Shown here piece after piece: positions 25,148 through 34,574 of a stretch of 64,000 nt of DNA; within the stretch, counting starts at the first letter, position 1; the number at the start of each line of letters is the position of its first letter. Source of the DNA: Tengunoibacter tsumagoiensis. Its GTDB lineage: Bacteria; Chloroflexota; Ktedonobacteria; Ktedonobacterales; Ktedonobacteraceae. Under the pieces are notes generated by a model. That model worked only from the letters and a program-made list of their open reading frames with translations, did no database searches and was not told the origin of the DNA. The translations under genes were made by a program, and so were the position numbers. Location of the stretch: contig NZ_BIFR01000001.1 of NCBI RefSeq assembly GCF_003967535.1, positions 3,781,001 through 3,845,000 on the forward strand, read 5' to 3'.

Positions 25148-27253
25148 ATGTTCCGTTCCCCCAAAGCACCCCCTCCTACGCGAGATGAGTCTGATGTGCT
25201 GCAAGATCAGCTCTCACTTCTTCCCACGAGGAGCACTGGTGAACAGATTGATGAGAGTGAAGAGAAAGACACACCAAAAATAGAGACAAAAGCGACAGGG
25301 CGTACAAAAAAGAAGCCAGAGAACTATTCGGCTGCCGATATCCAGGTGTTAGAGGGTATTGCCGCCATCCGCCATCGCCCGGGCATGTATATTGGTTCAA
25401 CGTCTACCTCCGGCTTAATCCATTTGATCTGGGAGGCGTTGGATAATGCAGTTGATGAGGCTGTGGCAGGTTATGGAAAACATGTCTGGGTTATGATCGA
25501 TCAGGAAGGCTGGGTAACGGTGCGGGATGAAGGGAGAGGTATGCCATTTGACCTGATGCTGTATCAGGGAGAATATGTTCCTGCTGCCACTGTTATTTTA
25601 ACCGTTCCCCATTCGGGCGGAAAATTCTCTGAAGGAGCCTATAAGACGGCTGGCGGTCTCCATGGTGTTGGTTCAACCGTTATTAATGCACTCTCCGAAA
25701 AACTCGAAGTGACGATCTGGAAAGATGGTCAACAATTCTCGCAAAATTTCAGTCGTGGGACTGCGCTACCACATGCGATCGAGCCTTGTGATCCCAAACT
25801 ACATGGGACGCAGCTGCGCTGGCTCTACGATCGTTCGGTCTTTGATCCTGATGCTTATTACTCAATTGAGGCATTAGAAAGTCGCCTGAAAGCTGCAACG
25901 TACCTCAATCGAGGTATGACGTTCCATCTGGATGCATGGGATGATGCTACAAATGAAGAGATCTCGCGGGTCTTTTATTCACGCGATGGTCTGCCAGATT
26001 ATGTACGAGATCTGGCTCTGAGCACAAATCCGCCCTTGTTCAAAAATGTGCTCAGCATCATGAAAGATAAAGATGATGTCCATGTTGAGATTGCACTACA
26101 GCCAACAACAGGCTACAAAATCTCCATGTATAGTTATGCGAATGCAGTACGCACTCGCGATGGCGGCGTTCATGAGACTGGTTTTAAAGCAGCACTCACC
26201 AAAGTTGTGAACGATTATGCTTTGAAGTGGAATATTATTCGCAATCGTGAGCGCGATGGCTTCCGGCCCGAAGTTATTCAACAAGGGCTCAATGTCGTTA
26301 TCTCAGTAAAGTTGACTAATCCACAGTTTCAAGGGCAGACAAAAGATCGCCTGAATAATGCTCCAGTCGAAGGAATTGTACGCTCGATTGTAGATGAAGG
26401 CCTGAAAGACTGGTTTGAGAGCAATGCAAATGTTGGAAAAGAGTGGTTGAAGAAGATCCAGCAGATGCAAAAAGCGCGAAATGAAGCGCAACTCGTCGAA
26501 GAGCTGGCTCGCGCTGGCACAAAGAAAAATGGCGAGTTGATTGATACAACGCTCTCGAAAAAGTTTTTGCGCTGTAACACACCTGATCCATCGCGCGCTG
26601 AGCTCTTTATTGTTGAGGGTGACTCGGCTGGTGGTAGCGCCGGTCAGGGCCGCTTCTCAGATTTCCAGGCTGTCTTAAAGCTCAAAGGGAAGCCTCTCAA
26701 CGTGGCAAAGGCTGATCTTAAAAGCATTGTGGAGAACGAAGAGATTCGTACCATCATCAATGTGCTGGGAACAGGTACGCGCGACACATTCGATATCACA
26801 CGCTTAAAATTTAATCGTGTTATTATCGCAACTGACGCTGATGTCGATGGACTCCATATTCAGTGTCTCCTCTTAACTCTTTTCCATCAAGAGTTTAGCG
26901 ACTTGATTGAACGTGGTTTTGTCTACATTGCTTGCCCACCGCTCTATTCAGTCAAATATAAAGGCAAAGTCAACTGGCTCTTAGACGATGAAGCAAGGAT
27001 TCGCTTTATTGAGCAACACCCAGACTCACAAAATCTAGAGTTTAAGCGCTTTAAAGGTCTGGGCGAGATGAACCCCAAAGAGCTGCGCGATACGACCTTT
27101 GATCCTGCCCGGCGTGTTCTCAAGCAGGTCACAATGGAAGATGGGGTCTTAGCTGCACGACTGGTCATGGAACTGATGGAAGATAAAAATGCAGAGCGGC
27201 GGCGGACGTTCCTGGCAGAGCATGCCCGTAAGATTAAAGAATTGGATGTATAA
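25148..27253 (+). CDS. Type II DNA topoisomerase subunit B (GyrB/ParE)
   Basis: ATPase subunit of gyrase or topoisomerase IV. The 701-aa protein has a nonconserved charged N-terminus of about 55 residues, then VLEGIAAIRHRPGMYIGST, the GHKL ATP-binding motifs EALDNAVDEAVAGYG and GLHGVGSTVINALS, the Toprim motif LFIVEGDSAGGSAGQGR, DADVDGLHIQCLLLT and the C-terminal RFKGLGEMNPKEL. At 701 aa it has no long insertion. The A subunit starts 6 bp after its stop. Gyrase versus topoisomerase IV cannot be decided from B alone; see the A subunit. Confidence 0.93.
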   Translation: MFRSPKAPPPTRDESDVLQDQLSLLPTRSTGEQIDESEEKDTPKIETKATGRTKKKPENYSAADIQVLEGIAAIRHRPGMYIGSTSTSGLIHLIWEALDNAVDEAVAGYGKHVWVMIDQEGWVTVRDEGRGMPFDLMLYQGEYVPAATVILTVPHSGGKFSEGAYKTAGGLHGVGSTVINALSEKLEVTIWKDGQQFSQNFSRGTALPHAIEPCDPKLHGTQLRWLYDRSVFDPDAYYSIEALESRLKAATYLNRGMTFHLDAWDDATNEEISRVFYSRDGLPDYVRDLALSTNPPLFKNVLSIMKDKDDVHVEIALQPTTGYKISMYSYANAVRTRDGGVHETGFKAALTKVVNDYALKWNIIRNRERDGFRPEVIQQGLNVVISVKLTNPQFQGQTKDRLNNAPVEGIVRSIVDEGLKDWFESNANVGKEWLKKIQQMQKARNEAQLVEELARAGTKKNGELIDTTLSKKFLRCNTPDPSRAELFIVEGDSAGGSAGQGRFSDFQAVLKLKGKPLNVAKADLKSIVENEEIRTIINVLGTGTRDTFDITRLKFNRVIIATDADVDGLHIQCLLLTLFHQEFSDLIERGFVYIACPPLYSVKYKGKVNWLLDDEARIRFIEQHPDSQNLEFKRFKGLGEMNPKELRDTTFDPARRVLKQVTMEDGVLAARLVMELMEDKNAERRRTFLAEHARKIKELDV

Positions 27254-27259
27254 AAAGTA

Positions 27260-29746
27260 ATGGCTCGGAATATAACTGATACGACAACAGAGACTGGCAT
27301 TGTAAAGGAAGATTTTTCGGTCATTTTGTCACAGGCATTTGCTACTTACGGGCTCTCCGTCGTCACTGATCGAGCGCTGCCAGACGCTCGTGATGGCTTA
27401 AAGCCCGTTCAGCGCCGCATTCTGTCTGGAATGCTGGAGGCGCGGTATCTCTCATCTCGCAGCACTGTCAAAAGTGCCGAGGTGGTAGGGTTCATTCTTG
27501 GAAACTATCATCCACATGGGGACGCCTCTGTCTATGATGCTTCTGTCCGTATGGCACAGCCCTTCACGATGCGCTATCCGCTGATCGAAGGGCAGGGCAA
27601 TATGGGGAGTGAGGATGGGGATGATCCTGCAGCCTATCGTTATACAGAGATGCGCCTGTCACCTATCGCAGAGGCTCTGATGGCTGATATCGAACGCGAT
27701 ACGGTGCCACTTCATCCAACGTATAAGCAAGATCCCAAGGTTGTTGAACCCGATTATCTGCCCGGGCGTCTTCCTCCTATCGTCAATCCATCCAGTGGCA
27801 TTGCAGTAGGTCTCTCAACCAATATTCCACCTCATAATCTGAGCGAGGTGATGCGAGCCTGTATTGCCCTATTAGATCAGCCTACGATGAGCGTCGAGCA
27901 ATTGATGACCTATATCCAGGGCCCAGACTTTTGTCAGGGTGGACGCATCATTGGGGTTGAAGGAATCCGCGATTATTTCAAGAATGGCAAAGGGCGCATC
28001 ATTGTACGAGGAGAAGTACGCTTAGAAGAGACTCCCCGGAGCCGTTCGCTGGTCGTCACCCAGATTCCCCCCATTGGCCGCGATAAGCTGAAAGCCTCGA
28101 TTGTGAAAGCGATCAATGCTCGCAAATTGGAAGGCCTGATGCCAGATGTACGCGATGAAAGTGATACGGAGAAAGGGACGCGCATCGTACTCGAGCTACG
28201 CAAAGATGCCGATGCTGCTCAGGTGCTCTCACAGCTCTATAACGATACAGACCTTCAGATTGCTCTGTCGTTCCAGGTAGTCTTCCTGTTTGGTTCGCCT
28301 ATGGAAGCTGCACGACAGCCGAAACAGGTCGGTCTGATTGAGCTGCTCAATTACTGGAACGCTCATCAGATAGATATTTTGACGCGCCGAACTGAATTTG
28401 ATCTGCGCAAAGCACGTGAACGCTTGCACGTAGTGGAAGGTCTGATTATTGGTTCCACGCATGCCGCCGAGATCGTTAAGATCTTCCAGGAGGCTGAGGA
28501 TCGCGCATCAGCACGACGAGAGATTGAGCAACGCTATGCGTTGACCGCCATCCAATCTGACGTCATCGCTTCTATGACGCTGGCTCAAGTAACACGCCTG
28601 GATGCCAGCAAATATGGAAAAGAGCAGAACGAGCTGGGTGAGCGGATTACTCAATGGGAACGACTTCTCTCTGATCGCAAGGCACTTATCTCGTTGCTGA
28701 AAAAAGAGATGCAACAGTTAATCAAACAATTTGGCGATGAGCGCCGAACCACAATCGATGCAGAGAGCACCATTCACACACCTATTGAGGTCGTAGAAAG
28801 CCTGCATGAACGCGAGCCAATGACGGTTGCCTTTACCGCAGCCGGGGCGGTCAAAGTCTTGCCCGTTGATACGTACAAACCCAGGGCCAAGAATGGAGAT
28901 TCCGAGGCTATCTATACACCCGTGAGAGGTGATGAACAGTTGCGACAAATAATTGAGACAACCTCTCAGGATTATCTGTTATGCGTCTCCTCAACCGGTC
29001 GTGTCTTCCAGATTGCATCTCATCGGATTCCAGTGGCGACCCGCTCGGCCAAGGGTGAGCCGCTGGCAAACCTGCTTGAACTGGCTCCAGATGAAGAGAT
29101 TGTGACGATTCTGCCAATTGATAGTTATGATGAGGATCGCTACCTTGTAACCTTTAGCGCTCTTGGTAAGGTCAAAAAATCGCCATTAAGTGAATACAAA
29201 ACGACGGATGTGGATGGCCTGCCAGATATGAAGCTCGCTGAGGGTGATACCCTGTTGACAGCTCTGATCTCCCGTGGCCGTGGTGAATATTTTGTGACTG
29301 CCAGCAATGCTCAGACACTGCGCTTTAGCGATGAGCAGCTTCGTGCCCAGGGTCGCGTTGGTCAAGGGGTCGCAGCCATGGCGTTGGGAAAAGGAGCCAC
29401 GGTTGTCAGCGCATCCTATCTGGATAGTGAACGCGGAGAGAGCATGGACCTTACAAGCCTGTTGATCGTCACACAGAGTGGTCTGGCGAAAAAAGTGCCT
29501 GTGGGCCAGTATCCCCAGAAGGGGCGTGCCACCACAGGCGTTGTCAGCACTGAGCTCAGCGATGATGATCAGATTCTGCTTGCCATGTTTGTTCAGGAAG
29601 ATCAGTATCTCCTTATTAGCTGGAAAAACGGGAAGACCGAACAGGCAACAACGCTCAAAGCCAGCGCTCTCAAGGCCTTTACCCGCGCTCGCAAAGGCGA
29701 ACCAGTAGTCTTTGGCCCTATCAATCATGTTCTGATTCTGCAATAG
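27260..29746 (+). CDS. Type II DNA topoisomerase subunit A (GyrA/ParC), no clear GyrA box
   Basis: DNA cleavage-rejoining subunit, 828 aa. The catalytic tyrosine is Tyr128 in [10 protein letters not shown], and the winged-helix block [20 protein letters not shown] is clear. The position equivalent to E. coli GyrA Ser83 is Ala89, as in some actinobacteria; Asp87 is conserved (Asp93). The C-terminal beta-pinwheel is present (repeats such as [17 protein letters not shown] and [18 protein letters not shown]). Where gyrase has the QRRGGKG box I see [11 protein letters not shown], so the enzyme may act more like topoisomerase IV, or the box is divergent. It forms an operon with the B subunit. Confidence 0.9.
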   Translation: MARNITDTTTETGIVKEDFSVILSQAFATYGLSVVTDRALPDARDGLKPVQRRILSGMLEARYLSSRSTVKSAEVVGFILGNYHPHGDASVYDASVRMAQPFTMRYPLIEGQGNMGSEDGDDPAAYRYTEMRLSPIAEALMADIERDTVPLHPTYKQDPKVVEPDYLPGRLPPIVNPSSGIAVGLSTNIPPHNLSEVMRACIALLDQPTMSVEQLMTYIQGPDFCQGGRIIGVEGIRDYFKNGKGRIIVRGEVRLEETPRSRSLVVTQIPPIGRDKLKASIVKAINARKLEGLMPDVRDESDTEKGTRIVLELRKDADAAQVLSQLYNDTDLQIALSFQVVFLFGSPMEAARQPKQVGLIELLNYWNAHQIDILTRRTEFDLRKARERLHVVEGLIIGSTHAAEIVKIFQEAEDRASARREIEQRYALTAIQSDVIASMTLAQVTRLDASKYGKEQNELGERITQWERLLSDRKALISLLKKEMQQLIKQFGDERRTTIDAESTIHTPIEVVESLHEREPMTVAFTAAGAVKVLPVDTYKPRAKNGDSEAIYTPVRGDEQLRQIIETTSQDYLLCVSSTGRVFQIASHRIPVATRSAKGEPLANLLELAPDEEIVTILPIDSYDEDRYLVTFSALGKVKKSPLSEYKTTDVDGLPDMKLAEGDTLLTALISRGRGEYFVTASNAQTLRFSDEQLRAQGRVGQGVAAMALGKGATVVSASYLDSERGESMDLTSLLIVTQSGLAKKVPVGQYPQKGRATTGVVSTELSDDDQILLAMFVQEDQYLLISWKNGKTEQATTLKASALKAFTRARKGEPVVFGPINHVLILQ

Positions 29747-29750
29747 CACC

Positions 29751-30878
29751 ATGCACACACCCGACATTGTCATTGTAGGGGGCGGGGTGATAGGCTGCTC
29801 ACTGGCCTATCATCTCAGCAGGCAACAGGTAAAAGTGACCTTATTAGAGCGAGGTGAGATTGGTGGAGAGGCCTCTAGCGCGGCTGCTGGCCTCTTCTCC
29901 TGGCTTAAGCCTCAGAGTAAGATCAGGCCTATGGCTGCCTATAACCAGTTCCTGGCCACCAGCCAGGAACTTTTTCCGCAGTTAGTGGCAGATCTTGAAG
30001 AGCAGACAGGACTGAAGCTTGAGTATGAGCAGTCGGGAACGTTGCGTACCATTCATCATGAAGTCAGGATTGCACGCTTACAGACATGGCTTCAGACCTG
30101 TCAGGAGGCCGGGCTTAACGTTCAGCTATTGAACGAGGCTGAAACAAGAGAACGCGAGCCACTTTTGACTACTGAGCTCTTTGGGGCTGTCTTTTTCCCT
30201 GGTGAGGGTCAGGTAAAGGCTGCTCGTGTCGTTGAAGCGTTGGCATTGGCTGCGCGCCAGCATGGAGTTGAGATACGCCCACAAACTCCTGTAGTGGGCT
30301 TGAAGAAACATGGGTCACAGATTACAGGCGTAGTTACTGCAAGCGGCGAGGTTGTTCATTGTCAACAGTTGATACTGGCTCCTGGAGCCTGGGCAGCAGA
30401 ATGTGGTCGCTGGCTTCAACTCAACCTACCCATCGTTCCACAGCGTGGTCAGATCTTAGCGCTCCATCAGCCGAATCCTCCCGTTCGCCATATTATCATT
30501 GGGAAAGGCATCTATATTGCCCCCAAGCAAGATCAGACAGTCATCATCGGGGCCACCAACGATGATGTCGGCTTTAATACACGGGTTACGGCTGGTGGGA
30601 TCTCTTCATTATTGTCCTCTGCCTTCCAATTAATGCCAGCCTTAGAGCATTCGAATTGGGACAGAGCCTGGGCTGGACTGCGACCAAAAACGTCTGACAA
30701 TCAACCCATTCTGGGAAGAGCTCCTGGTTGGGAGAATGTCATACTGGCCGTTGGACATTATAGCTTTGGCGTGCTCTCAAGCGCTATTACAGCCCAGGCG
30801 CTCACTCAACTGGTACTGACTGGAGATACTCCTACAAGTCTTAAACCCTTTGGATTTGAACGTTTTGTCAGCCCGTGA
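29751..30878 (+). CDS. FAD-dependent oxidase, glycine oxidase (ThiO)-like
   Basis: A 375-aa DAO-family flavoprotein. The Rossmann FAD motif IVIVGGGVIGCSLAYHL is at the N-terminus, followed by LLERGEIGGEASSAAAGLF. The C-terminus GLRPKTSDNQPILGR and VGHYSFGVLSSAITAQ matches glycine oxidase/ThiO, which makes iminoglycine for thiazole synthesis. No thiazole synthesis genes are adjacent, although thiL lies 10 kb away, so a D-amino acid or sarcosine substrate is possible. It starts 4 bp after the topoisomerase A stop, with no strong ribosome-binding site, suggesting readthrough from that operon. Confidence 0.8.
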   Translation: MHTPDIVIVGGGVIGCSLAYHLSRQQVKVTLLERGEIGGEASSAAAGLFSWLKPQSKIRPMAAYNQFLATSQELFPQLVADLEEQTGLKLEYEQSGTLRTIHHEVRIARLQTWLQTCQEAGLNVQLLNEAETREREPLLTTELFGAVFFPGEGQVKAARVVEALALAARQHGVEIRPQTPVVGLKKHGSQITGVVTASGEVVHCQQLILAPGAWAAECGRWLQLNLPIVPQRGQILALHQPNPPVRHIIIGKGIYIAPKQDQTVIIGATNDDVGFNTRVTAGGISSLLSSAFQLMPALEHSNWDRAWAGLRPKTSDNQPILGRAPGWENVILAVGHYSFGVLSSAITAQALTQLVLTGDTPTSLKPFGFERFVSP

Positions 30879-30895
30879 TAATGATTGACGCTCCC

Positions 30896-31369
30896 CTATA
30901 GCGGAAAAGCTCGTTTTAGGCGCTTAATCTGTTGGAGATGGAGCTGACCGTGTTCGTAGTATGTCTCAAAGAGGTCATAGATACTCAGCTCTCCGCGTTC
31001 AGCATGAATGCTTTTGCGCTCCCAGGCCTCGCTGGTCTGGATACGCAAGAGAGCGGCGTTAGCAGCACGTAGAAGCGTAAAGAGATTGAGTGCCAGTGTA
31101 CAATCCTGCTGCTCATACTGAAGATTCTTTTCCCATGCGGCCTCATCATACACTGCTAGAACAGAATCAGCTTCTGCCAGTGTTTTGCGGAAGCGCCAGT
31201 AACCCACCGCCTCGCTATCAGCCAGATGCACCAGAATATCATGAATACTCCACTGATCAATGCCTGGTGAGAAACGCAACTGTTTGTCGGTCAGATCCTG
31301 GACAGCTGCCGCGATCTGCCCTGGACTCTGCTCAAAAATAGTCCATTGTTCAGAAGTAGGTTTGAGCAT
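30896..31369 (-). CDS. DinB-like four-helix protein
   Basis: A 157-aa protein of the DinB/YfiT superfamily of putative metal-dependent enzymes. The pattern is clear: helix 1 to RFSPGIDQWSIHDILVHLADSE, with the first metal His in ILVHLAD, and the paired C-terminal histidines in YYEHGQLHLQQIKRL. Many such proteins are thiol-dependent hydrolases or transferases; no substrate can be inferred. The ATG at 31369 has AGGTGG 5 nt upstream; a GTG three codons earlier is also possible. It is convergent with the ThiO-like gene, separated by 17 bp. Confidence 0.82.
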   Translation of the reverse strand: MLKPTSEQWTIFEQSPGQIAAAVQDLTDKQLRFSPGIDQWSIHDILVHLADSEAVGYWRFRKTLAEADSVLAVYDEAAWEKNLQYEQQDCTLALNLFTLLRAANAALLRIQTSEAWERKSIHAERGELSIYDLFETYYEHGQLHLQQIKRLKRAFPL

Positions 31370-31612
31370 AAGAGCCACCTTCTATGACGCTTTCATTCCT
31401 TCTCTCAGAGATTCCTATCTTTGATCGTAGCTGAGCGTCGGTATAGATTTCTACAACAGAGTTACTCTGATGGACCATTCATGATAAGAAAACAAGCTTT
31501 CAATGAAGCGTAATCCTTTCATGAAGGAGCCATCAGAATAACAACACTGCTCGGAGTATGCATCTCTGTTACACACCCACCGATGGGCACAAAACCAGTT
31601 TTATCAGAGAGG

Positions 31613-32629
31613 TTACTTGATTGATTTCGTCTTCCAGGTATGGCGAGCCTGAATATAACGGACCGTCCCAGAGCGAGAACGCATCATCACAGATGAAGTG
31701 CGAGCCCCCCAGCCAAAATATTGAACGCCATCAAGCATCTCGCCAGTCGTAATTCCAGTTGCAGCAAATGAGACATCGTCTCCGCTCACCAGATCATTTG
31801 TGCTGTAGACGCGCTCAAGATCAATACCATCGGCCTTGAACTTTTCACGCTCTTCCTCTGTCCGTGGCCAGATCTTACACTGAATCTCACCACCAACACA
31901 TTTGATGGCCGCAGCGGCCAGCACAGCCTCTGGAGCACCACCAATTCCCATCATCACATCAATACCAGTATAATCTTCCATCGCCGCTTGAATGGCAGCG
32001 GCAACATCGCCATCCCCAATGAGGCGAATACGAGCGCCAACCTCGCGGATCTGGCGAATGAGCTCCTGGTGACGAGGACGGTCCAGAACGGCCACGGCCA
32101 GGTCATCAATATGTGCTGAACGGACGCGGGCAATGCGATCCAGATTAACCGCTACAGGAGCATTAATATCAATCACATGTCTAAAAGCGGGCCCAACGGC
32201 AATCTTATTCATGTAGAAGACACCTGGAGGGGCCGAATACATGCTCCCACGCTCGGCTGTTGCCACAACGGCGAGAGCGCCAGGAAGACCAAGAGCCAGT
32301 AAACGTGTGCCATCAACGGGATCAACTGCCAGGTCTACATCGGGGGGATTTCCATTGCCGATATGCTCGCCAATATACAGCATCGGAGCCTCATCCTTCT
32401 CGCCCTCACCAATGACCACGGTTCCGTTCATATCGACGCCGTCCAGTGCGTGACGCATGGCATCCACCGCAGCCTGGTCCACCATCTCTTTATTGCCTTT
32501 TCCCATCCAACGGCCAGCGCTCAGAGCGGCTGCTTCGGTAACTCGTACCAGCTCGAGTCCCAGGTTTCGATTCTTTACCTGATCAGTATCGAACCGATCT
32601 GGAAGATTATTGTTCGCTATCTGTTCCAT
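31613..32629 (-). CDS. glpX: Class II fructose-1,6-bisphosphatase
   Basis: Hydrolyses fructose 1,6-bisphosphate in gluconeogenesis (some homologues also act on sedoheptulose bisphosphate). The 338-aa protein has LELVRVTEAAALSAGRWMGK at the N-terminus, GTVVIGEGEKDEAPMLYIGE, the metal motif DLAVDPVDGTRLLA and RIRLIGDGDVAAAI with GIGGAPEAVLAAAA, all classic GlpX blocks. AGAGGA precedes the start. A monocistronic unit. Confidence 0.96.
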   Translation of the reverse strand: MEQIANNNLPDRFDTDQVKNRNLGLELVRVTEAAALSAGRWMGKGNKEMVDQAAVDAMRHALDGVDMNGTVVIGEGEKDEAPMLYIGEHIGNGNPPDVDLAVDPVDGTRLLALGLPGALAVVATAERGSMYSAPPGVFYMNKIAVGPAFRHVIDINAPVAVNLDRIARVRSAHIDDLAVAVLDRPRHQELIRQIREVGARIRLIGDGDVAAAIQAAMEDYTGIDVMMGIGGAPEAVLAAAAIKCVGGEIQCKIWPRTEEEREKFKADGIDLERVYSTNDLVSGDDVSFAATGITTGEMLDGVQYFGWGARTSSVMMRSRSGTVRYIQARHTWKTKSIK

Positions 32630-33198
32630 CTTGCATTTCCTCTATTGTCATTCCTGAATGTGGCGACTCGCATAATAAGACCCACATCCGCCAGGGGCCA
32701 ACTCTCCGTCATTGTCGAGGCAGCACACTTCGTTGTCTCTGACACCAAAAATACGAGAGTCTGCACTGATTGATGGAGTGAACTCTGTTGGTGAGAGTGA
32801 TCGTTCCACGACCTTCTGCTCAATCGTACAGTACTCTGGTACGCTTGCTAGTATCGCCAGTTATGGATGAGCCGCATACCTTCATCTGATTATATCACTT
32901 TTTAGAGAGTGCTCAGTTGTGGCTCGAGAGCTGACTCAGTCCAGGAAAGCTAAAAGAGCTGATGCAAACCTTCAGAGATTTCTGACCCTACGCCGCGAAA
33001 CAAAGAGACGGCAGGCCGCTTTTATGTGGGATACATGACCTTCCTCTCAGCAAAAAAAGCTTTGTAGTTGCCTACAAAGCTCCTTTTTATCTGTGGAAGG
33101 CACCACCATCGTCTTGCTCTGGTTGACTCGCGAGACGCATTTCTCGCGCGTCGAAGTCAACAAATCTCCCTAATGTGAAATGGATGACCTCAGCACCT
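32630..33198. other. Intergenic region upstream of glpX
   Basis: About 570 bp without a recognisable gene. On the minus strand TATAAT at 32894-32889 is preceded by TGA (extended -10) and could start a 250-nt glpX leader. On the plus strand a CATAATAAGACCCAC segment at 32671-32685 shares 14 bp with the start region of the 19696 promoter. The terminator at 33058-33081 closes the region. A small RNA between these points is possible but not shown. Confidence 0.5.
33058..33081. terminator. Bidirectional intrinsic terminator
   Basis: Perfect 10-bp arms AGCTTTGTAG and CTACAAAGCT with a TTGC loop, flanked by A7 on the left and CCTTTTT on the right, so it works on both strands. It probably ends the 33199 transcript. 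Confidence 0.85.
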
Positions 33199-33456
33199 CT
33201 AAAAATCTGGCAACTTTGCGTCTGACTGCCAAACTAACCCAAGATGCTCGCTCATAACATCTTCTGGAGCCTTATCACGCAGGAAAATTCCACCATCACC
33301 TAATTCTCGTATCTCCACACCAGGAGTGGTTAAAAGCCTTTCACGACCAATCTTCCCTACCAATGCAGGTCCAAAATAGTTTTTCCCATAGAGGCAAGGC
33401 AATTCTCCCAATTGGAGATGATAAGATGTCAAAACCATTTTATCACTATAACTCAT
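33199..33456 (-). CDS. Small unknown protein, possibly a truncated DUF3396/immunity-type protein
   Basis: 85 aa. The sequence PCLYGKNYFGPALVGKIGRERLL with VEIRELGDGGIFLRD loosely recalls the C-terminal part of DUF3396 (Imm52-type immunity) proteins, in which 'GG+D' loop and 'GGVLL' strands occur. If so, the N-terminal two thirds are missing and this is a remnant. It is followed by a good terminator, and no toxin gene is nearby. I regard the assignment as weak. Confidence 0.4.
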   Translation of the reverse strand: MSYSDKMVLTSYHLQLGELPCLYGKNYFGPALVGKIGRERLLTTPGVEIRELGDGGIFLRDKAPEDVMSEHLGLVWQSDAKLPDF

Positions 33457-33540
33457 TGGATCGTTTTCCTTATAGATGACTCAAATGGATTAAACAATTG
33501 CATTTTTGGGCCCATCAGGTACGGCGTAGGTGTAGGAAAA

Positions 33541-33790
33541 GATCAACAGAGACAGTAGAAAGATCAGCAGATGGCACAGTTGGAAGCAGCGGTGCAACAA
33601 GCGACCCAAATGATTGAGCAGCTACAACAGCACATCTAAGAAATGGAGCAAACGGCTGAAAAAAGATAGCTACAATAGTCATTTGGTCCCTAAGACCAGG
33701 TGCAGCTCTCACTGCACCCGGCACATCTCAAAAAAACAGAAGAATTACAGCATGAGGGATGGGCCTCCGGACTCAGTTAGCGGAGGATGC
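33541..33790 (+). pseudogene. Decayed N-terminus of an IS66-like transposase
   Basis: Two broken frames together look like the start of IS66 TnpC. From 33571 a coiled-coil QLEAAVQQATQMIEQLQQHI reads to a stop. In the +1 shifted frame LKKDSYNSHLVPKTR (about 33657) resembles the IS66 motif KDSHNSHLPPSSD. Stops and at least one frameshift interrupt it, and no catalytic DDE part or ends are present. It fills the 350-bp gap between the 33199 and 33810 genes. Confidence 0.4.
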
Positions 33791-33809
33791 CCAAAGAGGT
33801 CAAAGTGGT

Positions 33810-34229
33810 TTACTCAGCTTCAACTTTACGAAGACGGCGGCTGAGGACACTGAGCAGGTTCAGCGTGATGTCTGGATGATTGCGCAGAATCGTGCGAAAC
33901 TCCCAGACAGGCAACAGCAAGACTTTCACATCATCGATGGCAATCGCGCTGGCGGAACGGGGTAGATCATCCAGCAGAGCCATCTCACCAATCACTTCAC
34001 CAGGACCCAGAACACGCAACTCTTCTTCATCGGCCTCAGGATTGCTCTTATGGATGATCCGGACTTTCCCACTAATCACAATATAGAGGCCCACACCCGC
34101 ATCGCCCTGTGCAAATAAGGTCGAACCGGCAGTGTAGGTACGCTCCTGGCAACTGTTCGTTAAAAACTGTAGCTCTTTCTTACTAAGCCCCGAAAAGAGG
34201 TCGACTCGTGCCAGTGCATCTTCATTCAT
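33810..34229 (-). CDS. Cyclic nucleotide-binding domain protein without HTH
   Basis: A 139-aa protein made of one CRP-type effector domain: LFSGLSKKELQFL, YTAGSTLFAQGDAGVGLYIV, SGKVRIIHKS and VIGEMALLDDLPRSASAIA, the phosphate-binding cassette with the usual GEMALLDDLPRSASA pattern (Arg-Ser-Ala). The DNA-binding helix-turn-helix of CRP is absent. The cassette suggests it could bind cAMP or c-di-GMP, acting as a sensor in trans. The start is ATG 34229; an in-frame extension to 34286 is less likely. Confidence 0.85.
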   Translation of the reverse strand: MNEDALARVDLFSGLSKKELQFLTNSCQERTYTAGSTLFAQGDAGVGLYIVISGKVRIIHKSNPEADEEELRVLGPGEVIGEMALLDDLPRSASAIAIDDVKVLLLPVWEFRTILRNHPDITLNLLSVLSRRLRKVEAE

Positions 34230-34574
34230 AAGATCACAACCTTTCCAAAAGAGATCTTCTTTTCCCCATAATGATGATCCCCTCACAAACTCGCCTTTAC
34301 GCAGCGGCGAGCTCGGAATAGGACCACGTAATCTGTTATTAATTGCCAGAAACGCGCTCCAGCGGGGCCAAAGCGCGTCTATTCTCTGCCATTATAGCAT
34401 TATTACGTCCCCTTGTGGATAGTTTATCACGTCCACATCACCGATCATCACTCAAAAAAGCTGCCCTCTCCTGGCTATCGTACCCGGAGAGAGCAGCTTT
34501 CACGCAATTGCTCGATTGTTAGTGCTTCAAAAAGATATCCAGGCAAAGCATTCTACTTCGCCTTATGAGAAGCG
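34230..34574. other. Intergenic region between hpf and the CNB gene
   Basis: About 345 bp. It carries the hpf terminator at 34457-34500 and presumably the promoter of the CNB gene. No gene is seen. Confidence 0.5.
34457..34500 (-). terminator. Intrinsic terminator of hpf
   Basis: AAAGCTGC/GCAGCTTT and CTCTCC/GGAGAG arms with a single mismatch, 14-nt loop, followed on the minus strand by a T6 run. Confidence 0.8.

Noticed and set aside
32780-32830. T-box-like string on the minus strand upstream of glpX (AAGGTCGTGGAACGATC)
   Set aside because: The conserved AGGGTGGNACCGCG is not matched, glpX is not an aminoacyl-tRNA or amino acid gene, and no terminator lies before it.
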